Shown here: positions 41,700 to 50,665 of the stretch, piece by piece | Layout: every line of letters begins with the position of its first letter | Position numbering within the stretch: position 1 is the first letter of the stretch | Origin: Micromonospora lupini str. Lupac 08 | GTDB taxonomy: Bacteria > Actinomycetota > Actinomycetes > Mycobacteriales > Micromonosporaceae | Assembly (NCBI RefSeq): GCF_000297395.2 | Contig: NZ_HF570108.1 | Span: 2,263,715-2,327,714, forward strand | Direction: 5' to 3' | Length of the DNA stretch: 64,000 nt | Notes under the pieces: model-generated | What the model was told of the DNA's origin: nothing | The model's database searches: none | The model's input: only the letters and a program-made list of their open reading frames with translations | Made by a program: the position numbers and the translations under genes

Positions 41700-42356
41700 G
41701 TGCGGATCCTGCTGGTGGAGGACGACCGCCGGGTGGCCGCCGCGCTCTCCTCCGCCCTGACCCGCCGCGGGTACCAGGTGGAGCACGCGGCCACCGTCGC
41801 CGCGGCACTCTCCGCCGCCCCCTGCGACCTGGTGCTGCTCGATCTGACCCTGCCCGACGGAGACGGCACCGACGTGTGTCGGGAGTTGCGCCGACGCAGC
41901 AGTCAGCTCGGCATCATCGCGGTGACCGCGCGGGGTGAGGAACGTGACCGGGTGCTCGGGCTGCGCCTCGGCGCGGACGACTACGTGGTCAAACCGTTCT
42001 CGATGGTGGAGTTGCAGGCCCGGATCGAGGCCGTGCTGCGCCGGGCGGCGAACGCGGCGCCCGAGCGGCACCTGATCGAGGCGGGGGCGGTGCGCATCGA
42101 CGTGGCCGCCCGCACGGTGACGGTGGCGGGGCGCGCGGTCACGTTGACCCGCAAGGAGTTCGACGTGCTGCTGTCGCTGGCCCGTCAGCCGGGGGTGGCG
42201 GTGCCCCGCGACCGCATCCTGCTCGACGCCTGGGGCACCACCTGGGCCGACCGGCACACAGTCGAGGTGCACGTCGGGTCGTTGCGCGGCAAGTTGGGCG
42301 ACGCGCGCCTGGTGGAGACCGTCCGCGGGGTCGGCTATCGGCTGCGCGATGCGTGA
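41700..42356 (+). CDS. OmpR-type response regulator
   Basis: A 218-residue two-component regulator. The receiver domain has ILLVEDDRRVAAAL (acidic pair), the phosphoacceptor Asp48 in LVLLDLTLPDGDG, the Thr in IIAVTARGEE and the Lys in DDYVVKPFSMVEL. The DNA-binding winged helix follows (VTLTRKEFDVLLSLARQPG, TVEVHVGSLRGKLG, TVRGVGYRLRDA). The start is taken at GTG 41700; ATG 41688 in frame is possible. The kinase gene starts nine bases after its stop, so the pair is co-transcribed and presumably works as a cognate set. Targets are unknown; the nearest candidate is the convergent TAXI binding protein gene. Confidence 0.92.
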   Translation: MRILLVEDDRRVAAALSSALTRRGYQVEHAATVAAALSAAPCDLVLLDLTLPDGDGTDVCRELRRRSSQLGIIAVTARGEERDRVLGLRLGADDYVVKPFSMVELQARIEAVLRRAANAAPERHLIEAGAVRIDVAARTVTVAGRAVTLTRKEFDVLLSLARQPGVAVPRDRILLDAWGTTWADRHTVEVHVGSLRGKLGDARLVETVRGVGYRLRDA

Positions 42357-42365
42357 GGGGCCGCC

Positions 42366-43799
42366 GTGCGCCGTCGACTGGTGATCAGTTACCTGCTGCT
42401 GATGGTGCTCGTCCTCATCGCGTTGGAGAGCCCGCTCGCCGTCACCCTGGCCAGCCGGGAGACCGAGCGGGTACGCGCCGACCGGCTCGCCGACGCCACC
42501 CGGTTCGCCTCGCTGGCCGGGCCGGCGCTGCGCGGTGGCGGGCCCGGCCCGATCGGGGCTGAGCTGCGCAGCTACGACGAGCTGTACGGGATCGGCGCGG
42601 CGGTCGTCGACCGGGACCGGGGCATCGTCGTCGACTCGGCGAGCTGGCAGTCCACCGGGACCGCCACGGTGCTGGACGTCGCGCTGTCCGGGCAGCAGGC
42701 CAGCGCCCCCGAGTCGGTCTGGCCCTGGTCGGCGGGGCCGGTGGTGGTGGCGGTGCCCATCAACGACGGCGGTGAGGTCCTCGGCGCGGTGGTGATCGTG
42801 ACCCCGGCCGACGAGATCCGCCGGGCCGTGAGCACCTGGTGGCTGCTGCTCACCCTGGCCGGCCTGCTCGTCGTGCTGGCCTGCGTGCTCACCGCGTTCG
42901 GGTTGGCCGGTTGGGTGCTGCGCCCGGTGACCGAGCTGGACGCCGTCACCCACGAGATCGCCGAGGGCGACCGGGGCGCGCGCGTACAGCACCGGCTCGG
43001 CCCGCCGGAGCTGCGCCGACTCGCGGCCAGCTTCAACCACATGGCCGACGTGGTCTCCGACGTGATGGACCGGCAACGCGCGTTCGTCGCGCACGCCAGT
43101 CATCAGCTGCGCAACCCGCTCACGGCGCTGCGGCTGCGGGTGGAGGAGCTGGGCCCGAGCCTCACCGACGCGGACGGGCGCTCGGAGCACCGGTTGGCGC
43201 TTGAGGAGACCGACCGGTTGGCGCTGGTCCTCGACGCGCTGCTCACCCTGGCCCGCGCCGAACGGGAGGAGAACGAGCGCGTCACCGTGGACGCCGCCGC
43301 CGTGGCCGCGTCCCGGGTGGCCGCGTGGGCGCCGTTGGCCCGGCACCGTTCGGTCGCGCTGCGGCTGGCCACGAGCGACGGCCCGGCGTACGCGCGGACC
43401 GTGCCGACCGCCGTCGACCAGGCGCTGGACGCGCTCATCGACAACGCGGTGAAGTTCAGTGGGGCGGGCGGGGCGGTGACGGTGACAGTGGCCCACCGCG
43501 ACGGCGGGGTGGTCCTGGAGGTGCGCGACACCGGCCCGGGGATGACCGAGAGTCAGCTCGGCCAGGCCACCGAGCGGTTCTGGCGGGCGCCGGACGCGCA
43601 GAACGTCGACGGCGCGGGGCTCGGCCTGACCATCGCCGCCGTGCTGGTGGACGCCTCGGACGGGCGGCTCACCATGCGGCCGGCCCAGCCGCGCGGACTG
43701 GTCGCCGACCTGTGGTTCCCGACCCCCGAGCCCGAACCGGCGGTGCCGTCGGCGGACGAGGACACCGCCGCCGACCTGCGACCCGCCCCGGCGCGCTAG
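42366..43799 (+). CDS. sensor histidine kinase
   Basis: A 477-residue membrane kinase, partner of the preceding regulator. A first transmembrane helix (LVISYLLLMVLVLIALESPL) is followed by a roughly 130-residue extracytoplasmic sensor, a second helix (TWWLLLTLAGLLVVLACVL), a HAMP-like linker, and the dimerisation domain. The phospho-acceptor is His246 in FVAHASHQLRNPLTALRLR. The ATPase has N box ALDALIDNAVKFSG, G1 DTGPGMTE and G2 GAGLGLTIA. The tail after the ATPase is Pro/Asp-rich. GTG 42366 starts right after the regulator stop. The sensor loop has no recognisable ligand fold. Confidence 0.92.
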   Translation: MRRRLVISYLLLMVLVLIALESPLAVTLASRETERVRADRLADATRFASLAGPALRGGGPGPIGAELRSYDELYGIGAAVVDRDRGIVVDSASWQSTGTATVLDVALSGQQASAPESVWPWSAGPVVVAVPINDGGEVLGAVVIVTPADEIRRAVSTWWLLLTLAGLLVVLACVLTAFGLAGWVLRPVTELDAVTHEIAEGDRGARVQHRLGPPELRRLAASFNHMADVVSDVMDRQRAFVAHASHQLRNPLTALRLRVEELGPSLTDADGRSEHRLALEETDRLALVLDALLTLARAEREENERVTVDAAAVAASRVAAWAPLARHRSVALRLATSDGPAYARTVPTAVDQALDALIDNAVKFSGAGGAVTVTVAHRDGGVVLEVRDTGPGMTESQLGQATERFWRAPDAQNVDGAGLGLTIAAVLVDASDGRLTMRPAQPRGLVADLWFPTPEPEPAVPSADEDTAADLRPAPAR

Positions 43800-43865
43800 C
43801 GGCTCGCCCCGGCGCGGCAGCAACCCGAGCAGGCCGCGGAGCGCCTCGGGCGCGGCCGGCGACGG

Positions 43866-44828
43866 TCAGGGCTTGGCGGCCCGGTACCAGGCGGCGGCAC
43901 CGGGGTGCAGCGGCAGCGGCGCGGTGGCGATCGCCGAGCGGGGGCTCATCCGCCCCGCCGCCGGATGCGCCGCGCCCAGCTCGGCCCGACGCTCCATCAG
44001 CAGTCGGGTCACCTCCCGCACCAGCGGCTCCGGCAGGCTGGCCCGCACGATCAGGTAGTTCGGGTCGGCGACAGTGGTCACCGGGTTCATGCCGTACACC
44101 GAGCGGGGAATGTCCCGGGAGACGTAGACCTGGCCGTAGCGGGCGCGCAGCGGCTCCGTCCACTCACCCAGGTCCACGATGCGGGTGGCGCTGCGCCCGG
44201 CCAGCTCCTCGATGCCGCGTACCGGCAGGCCACCGGAGAAGAAGAACGCGTCGATGCGCCCCGCGCGCAGGGCCGCCACCGAGTCGTCCAGGCCGAGCCG
44301 TTCCCGACGTACCGCATTGCCGCCGAGCTGGGCCACCTCCAGCAGCCGGGTGGAGGTGATCTCGGTGCCCGAGCCGGGCGCGCCCACGGAGACCCGTCGG
44401 CCACGCAGGTCGCCGACCGTGCGGACCGGCCCGCCGTCGGTCGTGACCAGGTGCAGTTGGTCGTCGTACACCCGGGCCACCGCGTTCACCGACGGGATCA
44501 GCGCCGGGCTGGTGGGCAGCACGTCGGCCTGGGTGAAGCCCAGCTCGGCCGCTCCGGAGCCGACCAGGCGCACGTTCTCCGCGGAGGCGGCGGTGATCAC
44601 CACGGTGGCCCGTACGCCGGGCAGTTCCCGGTTGAGGATTGTCGCGAGGGACTGCCCGAACGCGTAGTAGACGGCGGTGGGACTTCCGGTGGCGATCCGG
44701 ATCGCCATCGGCTCGGCCGGGTCGTCCCGGCAGCCGGCGACGGTGAGGGCCGCGACCAGCGCCAGCGCCGCCGCCCCCGCGCGGCGCGACCCGGCCCGAC
44801 CCGACGAGGTACGACTCACGCGCTGCAC
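43866..44828 (-). CDS. TAXI-family TRAP transporter solute-binding lipoprotein
   Basis: A 320-residue exported binding protein. The N-terminus ends in ALTVAGC, a lipobox, so it should be lipid-anchored outside the membrane. The mature part has RIATGSPTAVYYAFGQSLATIL and ITAASAENVRLVGSGAAELGFTQAD. These are the signatures of the TAXI family, which binds small carboxylates such as glutamate. Later it has GAPGSGTEITSTRLLEVA and DAFFFSGGLPVRGIEELA. No TRAP membrane subunits lie in the window, so it may work with a distant transporter or as a sensor partner. It converges on the histidine kinase gene. GTG 44828 is preferred; GTG 44819 is possible. Confidence 0.85.
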   Translation of the reverse strand: MQRVSRTSSGRAGSRRAGAAALALVAALTVAGCRDDPAEPMAIRIATGSPTAVYYAFGQSLATILNRELPGVRATVVITAASAENVRLVGSGAAELGFTQADVLPTSPALIPSVNAVARVYDDQLHLVTTDGGPVRTVGDLRGRRVSVGAPGSGTEITSTRLLEVAQLGGNAVRRERLGLDDSVAALRAGRIDAFFFSGGLPVRGIEELAGRSATRIVDLGEWTEPLRARYGQVYVSRDIPRSVYGMNPVTTVADPNYLIVRASLPEPLVREVTRLLMERRAELGAAHPAAGRMSPRSAIATAPLPLHPGAAAWYRAAKP

Positions 44829-44901
44829 TGTGCGCGCTCCGGCGAACGCGCGCAAGCCCGTACCCGTCAGTGCCGCGGACGGGTACGGCGCGGGGCGGCG
44901 T

Positions 44902-45594
44902 TCAGCAGGCCGGACGGTGGGCCTGCTCCGGCGCAATGCCCCGGGCCGGCTCCATCGACGCGCTGCGCAGGATGCGTTCCCGGTCCGGCCCGTCGGCCAC
45001 ACTGACCAGGAAACAGCCGGTGCCCGGGCGCAGCACGGCCGGCACGTCGAGCACGGCAGCGCTGCGGATCAGCACGGCGGCCAACTCCCGGTCGGTGAGG
45101 CGTACGCCGAGGATGTGCCGTCGCACGTGCCGCCCGCCGGCCAGCAGCGCCGACCGCCATGCCGCCGCCGCGAGCCGGGACATCCACCGGCGGCGGGCCG
45201 GGGAGGCGCCCGGCACGGGACCGCCCAGCAGCTCCCGACGCCCCTGCCACCACCCGGCATCCACCATCCGGGCGTACGCCCCCCGGTGCTCCGGCGGCAC
45301 CCAGAGCCGGTGCAGCTCGTAGCGGCGGCGCAGACCGCCGACCGCCACCTCCTGGGTGACCGGGATGTCGAGGCGGGCGAGCAACTGCCGCATCCGCTGC
45401 GCGGCGTCCTCCCGGTTGAACTCGACCCCCGGCGCGTGCGACGGCAGCGCGACGGTCGAGCGGGCGCCGGCCGCCGGTGCCGTGCAGCGCAGCAGGCAGG
45501 CGGCCTCGAACGCGTCGCCCAGGGTCAGCCAGTCCAGCGGGGGAGGCGTCGCCGGCGAACGGGGCCGGTCGAGCAGGGCGGGATCGCGGGCCAA
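44902..45594 (-). CDS. conserved-looking protein of unknown function
   Basis: A 230-residue protein with no signal peptide. It starts with a short Pro-rich region, then LDWLTLGDAFEAACLLRC and GARSTVALPSHAPGVEF, and later RRRYELHRLWVPPEHRGAYARM. The C-terminal half has HVRRHILGVRLTDRELAAVLIRSAAVL and ends near a Cys. The sequence is rich in Arg and Trp, with well-spaced hydrophobics, so it is folded and very likely real. TTG 45594 is preceded by AGGGAG at six bases. It lies upstream of the TAXI gene on the same strand (73 bases apart) and might be co-transcribed with it. I do not recognise a family. Confidence 0.55.
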   Translation of the reverse strand: MARDPALLDRPRSPATPPPLDWLTLGDAFEAACLLRCTAPAAGARSTVALPSHAPGVEFNREDAAQRMRQLLARLDIPVTQEVAVGGLRRRYELHRLWVPPEHRGAYARMVDAGWWQGRRELLGGPVPGASPARRRWMSRLAAAAWRSALLAGGRHVRRHILGVRLTDRELAAVLIRSAAVLDVPAVLRPGTGCFLVSVADGPDRERILRSASMEPARGIAPEQAHRPAC

Positions 45595-45700
45595 CGGAGG
45601 CTCCCTTGTCGGAGTCTGGGTTCCCCTACCGTGGCCCCTGCGCGGCCGTAGCGGAACGCATCCCGCCCAGCCTTGAGGAAATCTTGCGGCTCCGGCGCCG

Positions 45701-46498
45701 CTACAGGTCCGTGACGACCAGATCCACCTGGCGGACCCGGCCAGCGGCGGCCGGCTCCTCCACCACCGTGTGCTTCAGCTCCCGCAGCGTGCCGATCAGC
45801 TCCGCGGCGGTGCGCGGTCGGGCCCCGGCGACCAGCAGGTCACGCACCAGCCGCCCCTTGGTCGCCTTGTTGAAGTGACTCACGACCGAGCGGACCGGCA
45901 CGCCGTCGACCTCCCGCTCGTGCAGCACCCGCACGGTCACGGTCCGCTCGGCCAGCTCACCGCGCGGCGTCCAGGTGGCGGCGTACGCGCCGGAGCGCAG
46001 GTCCAGCACCGGCCCCCGACCGGCCGCGCCGGCCAGGACCGGCGCCAGCTCCCCGCGCCAGTACGCCGAGAGCGCCCCCACGCCCGGCAGGCGGGCGCCG
46101 ATCGGGCAGCGGTACGGCGGGATCCGGTCGGTGAGGCGGACCGCCCCCCACAGCCCGGAGCTGATGAGGATCGACCGGCGGGCCGCCCGCTGTGCCGCCG
46201 ACGGCAGCGTGGCCAGCTCCAGCGCCTCGTAGAGCACCCCCGTGTAGAGCCGTTCGGCCGGGGCGGTGGCCGCCGCGCGCAGCCGGGCGTTGCGGCGCAG
46301 CTCGCCGCGCTGGCCCTCGCTGAGGCCGAGCGCGGCACGTGCGGCCTCCTCGTCGGGGCCGGCGCTGAGGGTCACGAGCGCGTCGAGCACCCGTTCGCGG
46401 GCCGGGTTCAGCTCCGGCAGCGAGAGCCGCTCCGGGGTCCACCGCCGTCCGGTGCCGGCGTCGGCCTTCCCCTCCGAGGGCGGCAGCAGGATGAGCAT
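45701..46498 (-). CDS. yaaA: YaaA-family peroxide-stress protein
   Basis: A 265-residue protein of the YaaA/DUF328 family, which in E. coli limits free iron and protects DNA under peroxide stress. The start MLILLPPSEGKADAGTG is the family hallmark. Following blocks are ERLYTGVLYEALELATL, ILISSGLWGAVRLTDRIPPY and LPGVGALSAYWRGEL, then HFNKATKGRLVRDLL with the conserved Lys-rich motif. The length is typical. ATG 46498 has GAGGAG just upstream. It stands alone between the unknown gene and the membrane protein on the same strand. Confidence 0.93.
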   Translation of the reverse strand: MLILLPPSEGKADAGTGRRWTPERLSLPELNPARERVLDALVTLSAGPDEEAARAALGLSEGQRGELRRNARLRAAATAPAERLYTGVLYEALELATLPSAAQRAARRSILISSGLWGAVRLTDRIPPYRCPIGARLPGVGALSAYWRGELAPVLAGAAGRGPVLDLRSGAYAATWTPRGELAERTVTVRVLHEREVDGVPVRSVVSHFNKATKGRLVRDLLVAGARPRTAAELIGTLRELKHTVVEEPAAAGRVRQVDLVVTDL

Positions 46499-46550
46499 CG
46501 GTTCTCCTCGGGCGGGTGCAGCGGCAGCCCGGCCAGCGTACGACCCGCCG

Positions 46551-48278
46551 CTACCGCCAGGGCCGCACCGGTGTGTCGGGGTGGTACACGCGATAGCCGC
46601 CCACCTCGCGTACCGGCGCGGCGTCGGGCCGGTCGGCGAGCAGCCGGCGCAGCCGCCGGTCCATCGGCGAGTCGACCTCCACCACGTAACCCGGCCGGGC
46701 GGCCCGCCCGACCTGCCGCCAGTACGGGCGGTAACGGTTCTGCCCGGGGGACAGGTCACCGTCGAGCACCCCGCAGACCACCGACTCGTCCGTGTTGAAG
46801 ATCAGCCGGTTGCAGGTCCAGTAGTCCCCGTACACCTCGTGGGGGCCGTCGGCGCGCAACGCGGCGGCCAACTCCCGGGCCTGGCGCTCCTCGGTCCGCG
46901 ACGCGGCGGTGCCGGTGGTGGCGAAGAGCACGGTGACCACGAGCGTCGTCGCGGCCAGCGCCGCCAACACGGCGGTGGCCAACGCGCCGGCCAACCGGCC
47001 GAGCGCGCCCACCGTGCCCCGCCAGCAGGCGAGAGCCGCCACCCAGAGCGGCCAGAGCACCGCCGGCAGCGACAGTTGCAGCACCGACAGGTAGCGGGCG
47101 TTGTCCAGCGGACTGGTCGCGGCGAGCGGGCTGCGCACGTACGACAGCAGGGTCAACGCCGCGCCGACGACAAGCGCGAGCTGCACCACGGGCCCGACCC
47201 GCGCGCCCCGCGGCGTGCCCCCAGGCTGCGTGCCGGGCCCCGCGCCCTGCCCGTCGGGCCCCGCCGCCTGCGTGCCATGCGGCGTGCCGGCGGCCCGGCG
47301 GTACGCGAGGAGCGCGAGCGCGGCGGCGGCCACCAGCAGCACCGGGTAGACCACGCCGAACCACTGCTGCCAGCGACCGCAGCCGTCGACCGGGCAGAGC
47401 CCGTGCGCCAGCGGCACCCCCTCCAGCAGGCCGCCGGAGATCCGGTCCGACCACGGCGGCAACGGGCCGGCCTTGGTGCTGACCTCCCGGAACACCGTCA
47501 GCGAGTCCTCACCCGGCCCGGCCCGCAGGTTGTCGACGATCATCGGTGCCACCCCGGCCACGACGCCCGCCACCAGCAGCAGCCCCGACCAGCCGAGCAG
47601 CTCCCGCCGCACCGCCCACACCAGGGCCAGGCCGGCCACCGCCAGGTACGGCAGGATCAGCCAGTCCGACCAGGCGGCCAACCCGACCAGCAGCCCGAAC
47701 AGCGCCACGGCCAGCCGACGGTGGCGCACCGTCCCGGCGGCCAGCCCCACGGTGATCAGCAGCATCAGCAGCACCGCCGGCTTCACCTCAGGCCGGCCGC
47801 CGACCACTGTGAGCTGGTCGCGCACCACCCGCTCCGGTCCCAGCGCCAGCAGGCCGACGACGAGGACGGCGAACCACGGCGTGTAGAGCCGGCGGGTGAG
47901 CCGGTACACGAGGTAGAGGAAGACCGCGTACAGGGCGAGCATCGGCAGCCGCAGCACCGGCCAGCTCGGCCCGGCCACCGCGAGCAGCGGCGCGGCCAGG
48001 TACGACTCCAACATGCCCATGTAGTGCTGGCCGTAGAGGAAGACCGGACGTTCCCGGCCCTGCCCGATGTGCAGGGCGGCCAGCCCGAAGGTCGCCTCGT
48101 CGCTGTTCGACACCGGCACGGTGTACAGCGTGAGGACCAGCCGGTACCCGACACCGACCAACCCGACCACGAGCGCGACGAGCGCCGGCCGGTCGAGTCG
48201 CGGACGCCACCGCCCGCCGTGCTGCTCTGGATGCGACACGACCACGCCCCCGTCGTCGTCCCGACCGGAGTGTGTCAC
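46551..48278 (-). CDS. polytopic membrane glycosyltransferase-like protein (GT39/ArnT-like)
   Basis: A 575-residue membrane protein with a short N-terminal tail, about twelve helices and a C-terminal periplasmic-type domain of about 120 residues. The first outside loop contains PVSNSDEATFGLAALHIGQG, an acidic motif placed where GT-C mannosyl- and arabinosyl-transferases bind their polyprenyl donor, and later FLYGQHYMGMLESYLAAP. The C-terminal part has EVYGDYWTCNRLIFNTDES. It probably transfers a sugar outside the membrane; partners are unknown. GTG 48278 is chosen from GGACGGA upstream. A Gly/Pro/Gln insert around residue 380 (AAGPDGQGAGPG) is a low-complexity loop. It diverges from the App1-like gene. 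Confidence 0.7.
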   Translation of the reverse strand: MTHSGRDDDGGVVVSHPEQHGGRWRPRLDRPALVALVVGLVGVGYRLVLTLYTVPVSNSDEATFGLAALHIGQGRERPVFLYGQHYMGMLESYLAAPLLAVAGPSWPVLRLPMLALYAVFLYLVYRLTRRLYTPWFAVLVVGLLALGPERVVRDQLTVVGGRPEVKPAVLLMLLITVGLAAGTVRHRRLAVALFGLLVGLAAWSDWLILPYLAVAGLALVWAVRRELLGWSGLLLVAGVVAGVAPMIVDNLRAGPGEDSLTVFREVSTKAGPLPPWSDRISGGLLEGVPLAHGLCPVDGCGRWQQWFGVVYPVLLVAAAALALLAYRRAAGTPHGTQAAGPDGQGAGPGTQPGGTPRGARVGPVVQLALVVGAALTLLSYVRSPLAATSPLDNARYLSVLQLSLPAVLWPLWVAALACWRGTVGALGRLAGALATAVLAALAATTLVVTVLFATTGTAASRTEERQARELAAALRADGPHEVYGDYWTCNRLIFNTDESVVCGVLDGDLSPGQNRYRPYWRQVGRAARPGYVVEVDSPMDRRLRRLLADRPDAAPVREVGGYRVYHPDTPVRPWR

Positions 48279-48394
48279 GTTCCGTCCGGCCGCCGGGCTG
48301 GATCGGCTGGGTTCGGCGCAGCCGGGGCGCCTGTGGTTCGGCTCCGCCGGCTGCTCGCGTGGCCGTGACCGGCGACGTGTGGCAGGGTTGGCGC

Positions 48395-49435
48395 GTGCCA
48401 CCCACACCCGCCGGTCAGCTGGCCGTGCCGAACCTGCACCGGGCCGCGCGGATCGAGGACGCCGTGCACCAGCTCGTGGAGCGTCGGTTGCGGCGCACCG
48501 GCTGGCGGATGAACATCGTCGCGTACACCGGCTACGGCCGTCCCGGTTGGGTGCGGGTGATGTGCCGGGTGCTGCTGGGTCGTCCGGACACCCGCCAGCG
48601 GGGCCGACTGGAGAAGGTCCGGGGGTGGCGCAGCTTCACCACCCTGCCCGCCAAGCACGTGACAGTGCACATCGAGGCCGGCGGGGTGCGGCACGAGGCC
48701 CGCGCCGACCGCAGCGGCTTCGTCGACACGCTCGTCGAGGCCGACCTGCCGCCCGGGTGGGGCACCGTCCGACTCAGCGTGCCCGACGCCGAACCGGTCG
48801 ACGCGCCCGTGCGCATCCTCGACCCGGACGTCAAGTTCGGCATCCTCTCCGACATCGACGACACGGTGATGGTGACGGCGCTGCCCCGGCCGTTGCTCGC
48901 CGCGTGGAACACCTTCGTCCTCGACGAACACGCCCGCGCCGCGGTGCCCGGCATGGCGGTGCTCTACGAGCGGCTGGTCACCGCGCACCCCGGCGCCCCG
49001 GTCTTCTACCTCTCCACCGGCGCGTGGAACGTGGCGCCGACGTTGACCCGGTTCCTGTCCCGGCACCTCTACCCCGCCGGGCCGCTGCTGCTCACCGACT
49101 GGGGTCCGACCGCCGACCGCTGGTTCCGCAGCGGGATGGAGCACAAGCGGTCCACCCTGGCCCGGCTGGCGAAGGAGTTCCCCGACGTGCGCTGGCTGCT
49201 TGTCGGCGACGACGGCCAGCACGACCAGGAGATCTACCGGGAGTTCGCCGCCGCCCACCCGGAGAACGTCGCCGGGGTGGCGATCCGCCGGCTGTCCCCG
49301 ACCCAGTCCGTGCTTGCCGGTAGCCTGCCCGCCCCGGCGGGCCGCCCGTCGTCGGGGCCGGTGGGGCAGAAGTGGCTGTCCGCCCCGGACGGCGCCGGCC
49401 TGTGGATGCTGCTCCGCGACGCCGGCCTGGTCTGA
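48395..49435 (+). CDS. App1-like phosphatidate phosphatase (DUF2183)
   Basis: A 346-residue protein of the DUF2183/App1 family, HAD-type phosphatases thought to act on phospholipids. The nucleophile motif DXDXT appears as FGILSDIDDTVMVTALP. Later motifs are PVFYLSTGAWNVAP (Ser/Thr), the Lys region MEHKRSTLARL and LLVGDDGQHDQEIY with the acidic pair. The N-terminal part (MNIVAYTGYGRPGWVRVM) and the VTVHIEAGG strand form the usual accessory domain. GTG 48395 is preceded by CAGGGT exactly six bases upstream, a weak leaderless-type -10. GTG 48365 is an in-frame alternative. It is probably cytoplasmic or membrane-associated. Confidence 0.85.
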   Translation: MPPTPAGQLAVPNLHRAARIEDAVHQLVERRLRRTGWRMNIVAYTGYGRPGWVRVMCRVLLGRPDTRQRGRLEKVRGWRSFTTLPAKHVTVHIEAGGVRHEARADRSGFVDTLVEADLPPGWGTVRLSVPDAEPVDAPVRILDPDVKFGILSDIDDTVMVTALPRPLLAAWNTFVLDEHARAAVPGMAVLYERLVTAHPGAPVFYLSTGAWNVAPTLTRFLSRHLYPAGPLLLTDWGPTADRWFRSGMEHKRSTLARLAKEFPDVRWLLVGDDGQHDQEIYREFAAAHPENVAGVAIRRLSPTQSVLAGSLPAPAGRPSSGPVGQKWLSAPDGAGLWMLLRDAGLV

Positions 49436-49515
49436 CCGGGCGCTGTCGCAGGGTTGTGGGGGAGCGCTACGTTTCCATCCGACCCGCCTGAACGGGAGGC
49501 CGGAGGCGAGGGTTG

Positions 49516-49952
49516 ATGTTGACGTACGCGCAGCCACCGTTGGCGACTGACGAGCGGGTCGTCTTCACTCAGCGTGGATACATTCCCGCCGGTGAAACCC
49601 CGTTGAGCATGTTCGGCGCCCTTCTCATCTCACCACCGAGCGGTTGCTCTTCGCGCCCGTCTGGATCTGGGGCAACGGCAGCTTCTTCGAGCCCTGGATA
49701 CGTGCCAAGTCGATGGATCTCAGGAACGTGACGTCCGTGCGGCCCGGGCCCGGCGCGCGGTTGACGATCACTTCTCGGTCCGGTGACACCGTCTCCTTCT
49801 GCGCCATCCTCCCGACCGGCCCGGGACTCGTCTGGCAGGCCCGAAAAGCCGTTCCCTACCGGGACGAGACGGTACGACAGATCAGGCAGGCCAGCCGTGT
49901 CAGCGGGCCCGGGTCGAGTGCCGCCGACGCGGACAGCGCTGCGCCAAGCTGA
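49516..49952 (+). pseudogene. small GRAM/PH-like protein gene, frameshifted
   Basis: The reading from ATG 49516 gives MLTYAQPPLATDERVVF, then GETPLSMFGALLIS. Here one base is missing, near 49630. In the next frame it continues TTERLLFAPVWIWGNG and SMDLRNVTSVRPGPG to the stop at 49952. Joined, it is about 145 residues and resembles small PH/GRAM-type membrane-lipid-binding proteins (TTERLLF followed by strands). The break lies in TCATCTCACCACC. A lost C after ATCTC would repair it. The next gene begins three bases after its stop, so the two are likely one transcript. Either the gene is broken or the assembly is in error. Confidence 0.5.
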
Positions 49953-49954
49953 AC

Positions 49955-50551
49955 GTGGACGCGGACCGGACCGCTCGACTGCAGGGCAACCAGATCGCGG
50001 CGTACGAGCGGCGCGGGCCGTTCTGGGGCCGTCTGACGCAGTTGGCGACTGCGGTCGCGCTGGCCGCGGCGCTCGTCGGCTCGTCGCTGGTGCTCGACAC
50101 GGTGGCGAGCTTCTATCCGGGCACCGGCGTGGTGAAGTCGACCCCTGCCGAGCGGCGGGCCGAGGCGACGGTCCAGGACTGTCACCGGGTCGGCCCGGTG
50201 AGCGGCGACGGGCTGGGCTACTGGTGGCACTGCGCGGTGACCGTGCGGACGAACGACGGCCGCGAGGTGCGGACCGCGGTGCGCCACTCGGTGGTCACCC
50301 CGGACGACTGGGGACAGGCGATCGAGTTCCGCGAGGCCTGCTACGGCAAGGCCAACACCGACTGCCGGTACGGTCGCCCAGCGTGGCGCGTCTGGGCGCT
50401 CGCCCTGTCGATGCTGGGCATGGTGCGGATCGGCCTCCTCTTCGTGCTGCTGGTGGGCATCGGGGTCTACCTCCTCAGCGCGCTGGTCGGCGTCCCCAGG
50501 TACTACGCCTGGGTCAACCGCCGTGGCAGGGGGCGTCGCGTCGCCTCATGA
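49955..50551 (+). CDS. two-helix membrane protein, DUF6346-like
   Basis: A 198-residue membrane protein. One helix lies near residue 30 (LATAVALAAALVGSSLVL) and another near residue 150 (IGLLFVLLVGIGVYLLSA), with an outside domain of about 100 residues between them. The outside part has four Cys (VQDCHRV, WWHCAVTV, REACYGK, NTDCRYG), which can form two disulfides. The pattern is shared by small actinobacterial membrane proteins with a Cys-rich loop; no function is established. GTG 49955 starts three bases after the stop of the preceding frameshifted gene, so they are likely co-transcribed. Confidence 0.6.
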   Translation: MDADRTARLQGNQIAAYERRGPFWGRLTQLATAVALAAALVGSSLVLDTVASFYPGTGVVKSTPAERRAEATVQDCHRVGPVSGDGLGYWWHCAVTVRTNDGREVRTAVRHSVVTPDDWGQAIEFREACYGKANTDCRYGRPAWRVWALALSMLGMVRIGLLFVLLVGIGVYLLSALVGVPRYYAWVNRRGRGRRVAS

Positions 50552-50665
50552 TCATCTGATGGTGAACAGTTTCGGGAGGCTCCGGGAACTGCTGAGCATC
50601 AAGTGATCAAGAGATGGTGGGCTGGTGGCATGTCGGGCGATCGCGAGGGCTGCCGCTCCGGTTGG

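Noticed and set aside
41361..43823. An 820-codon minus-strand open frame opposite the two-component system
   Set aside because: Composition is typical of antisense frames, and it overlaps well-supported plus-strand genes with clear motifs.
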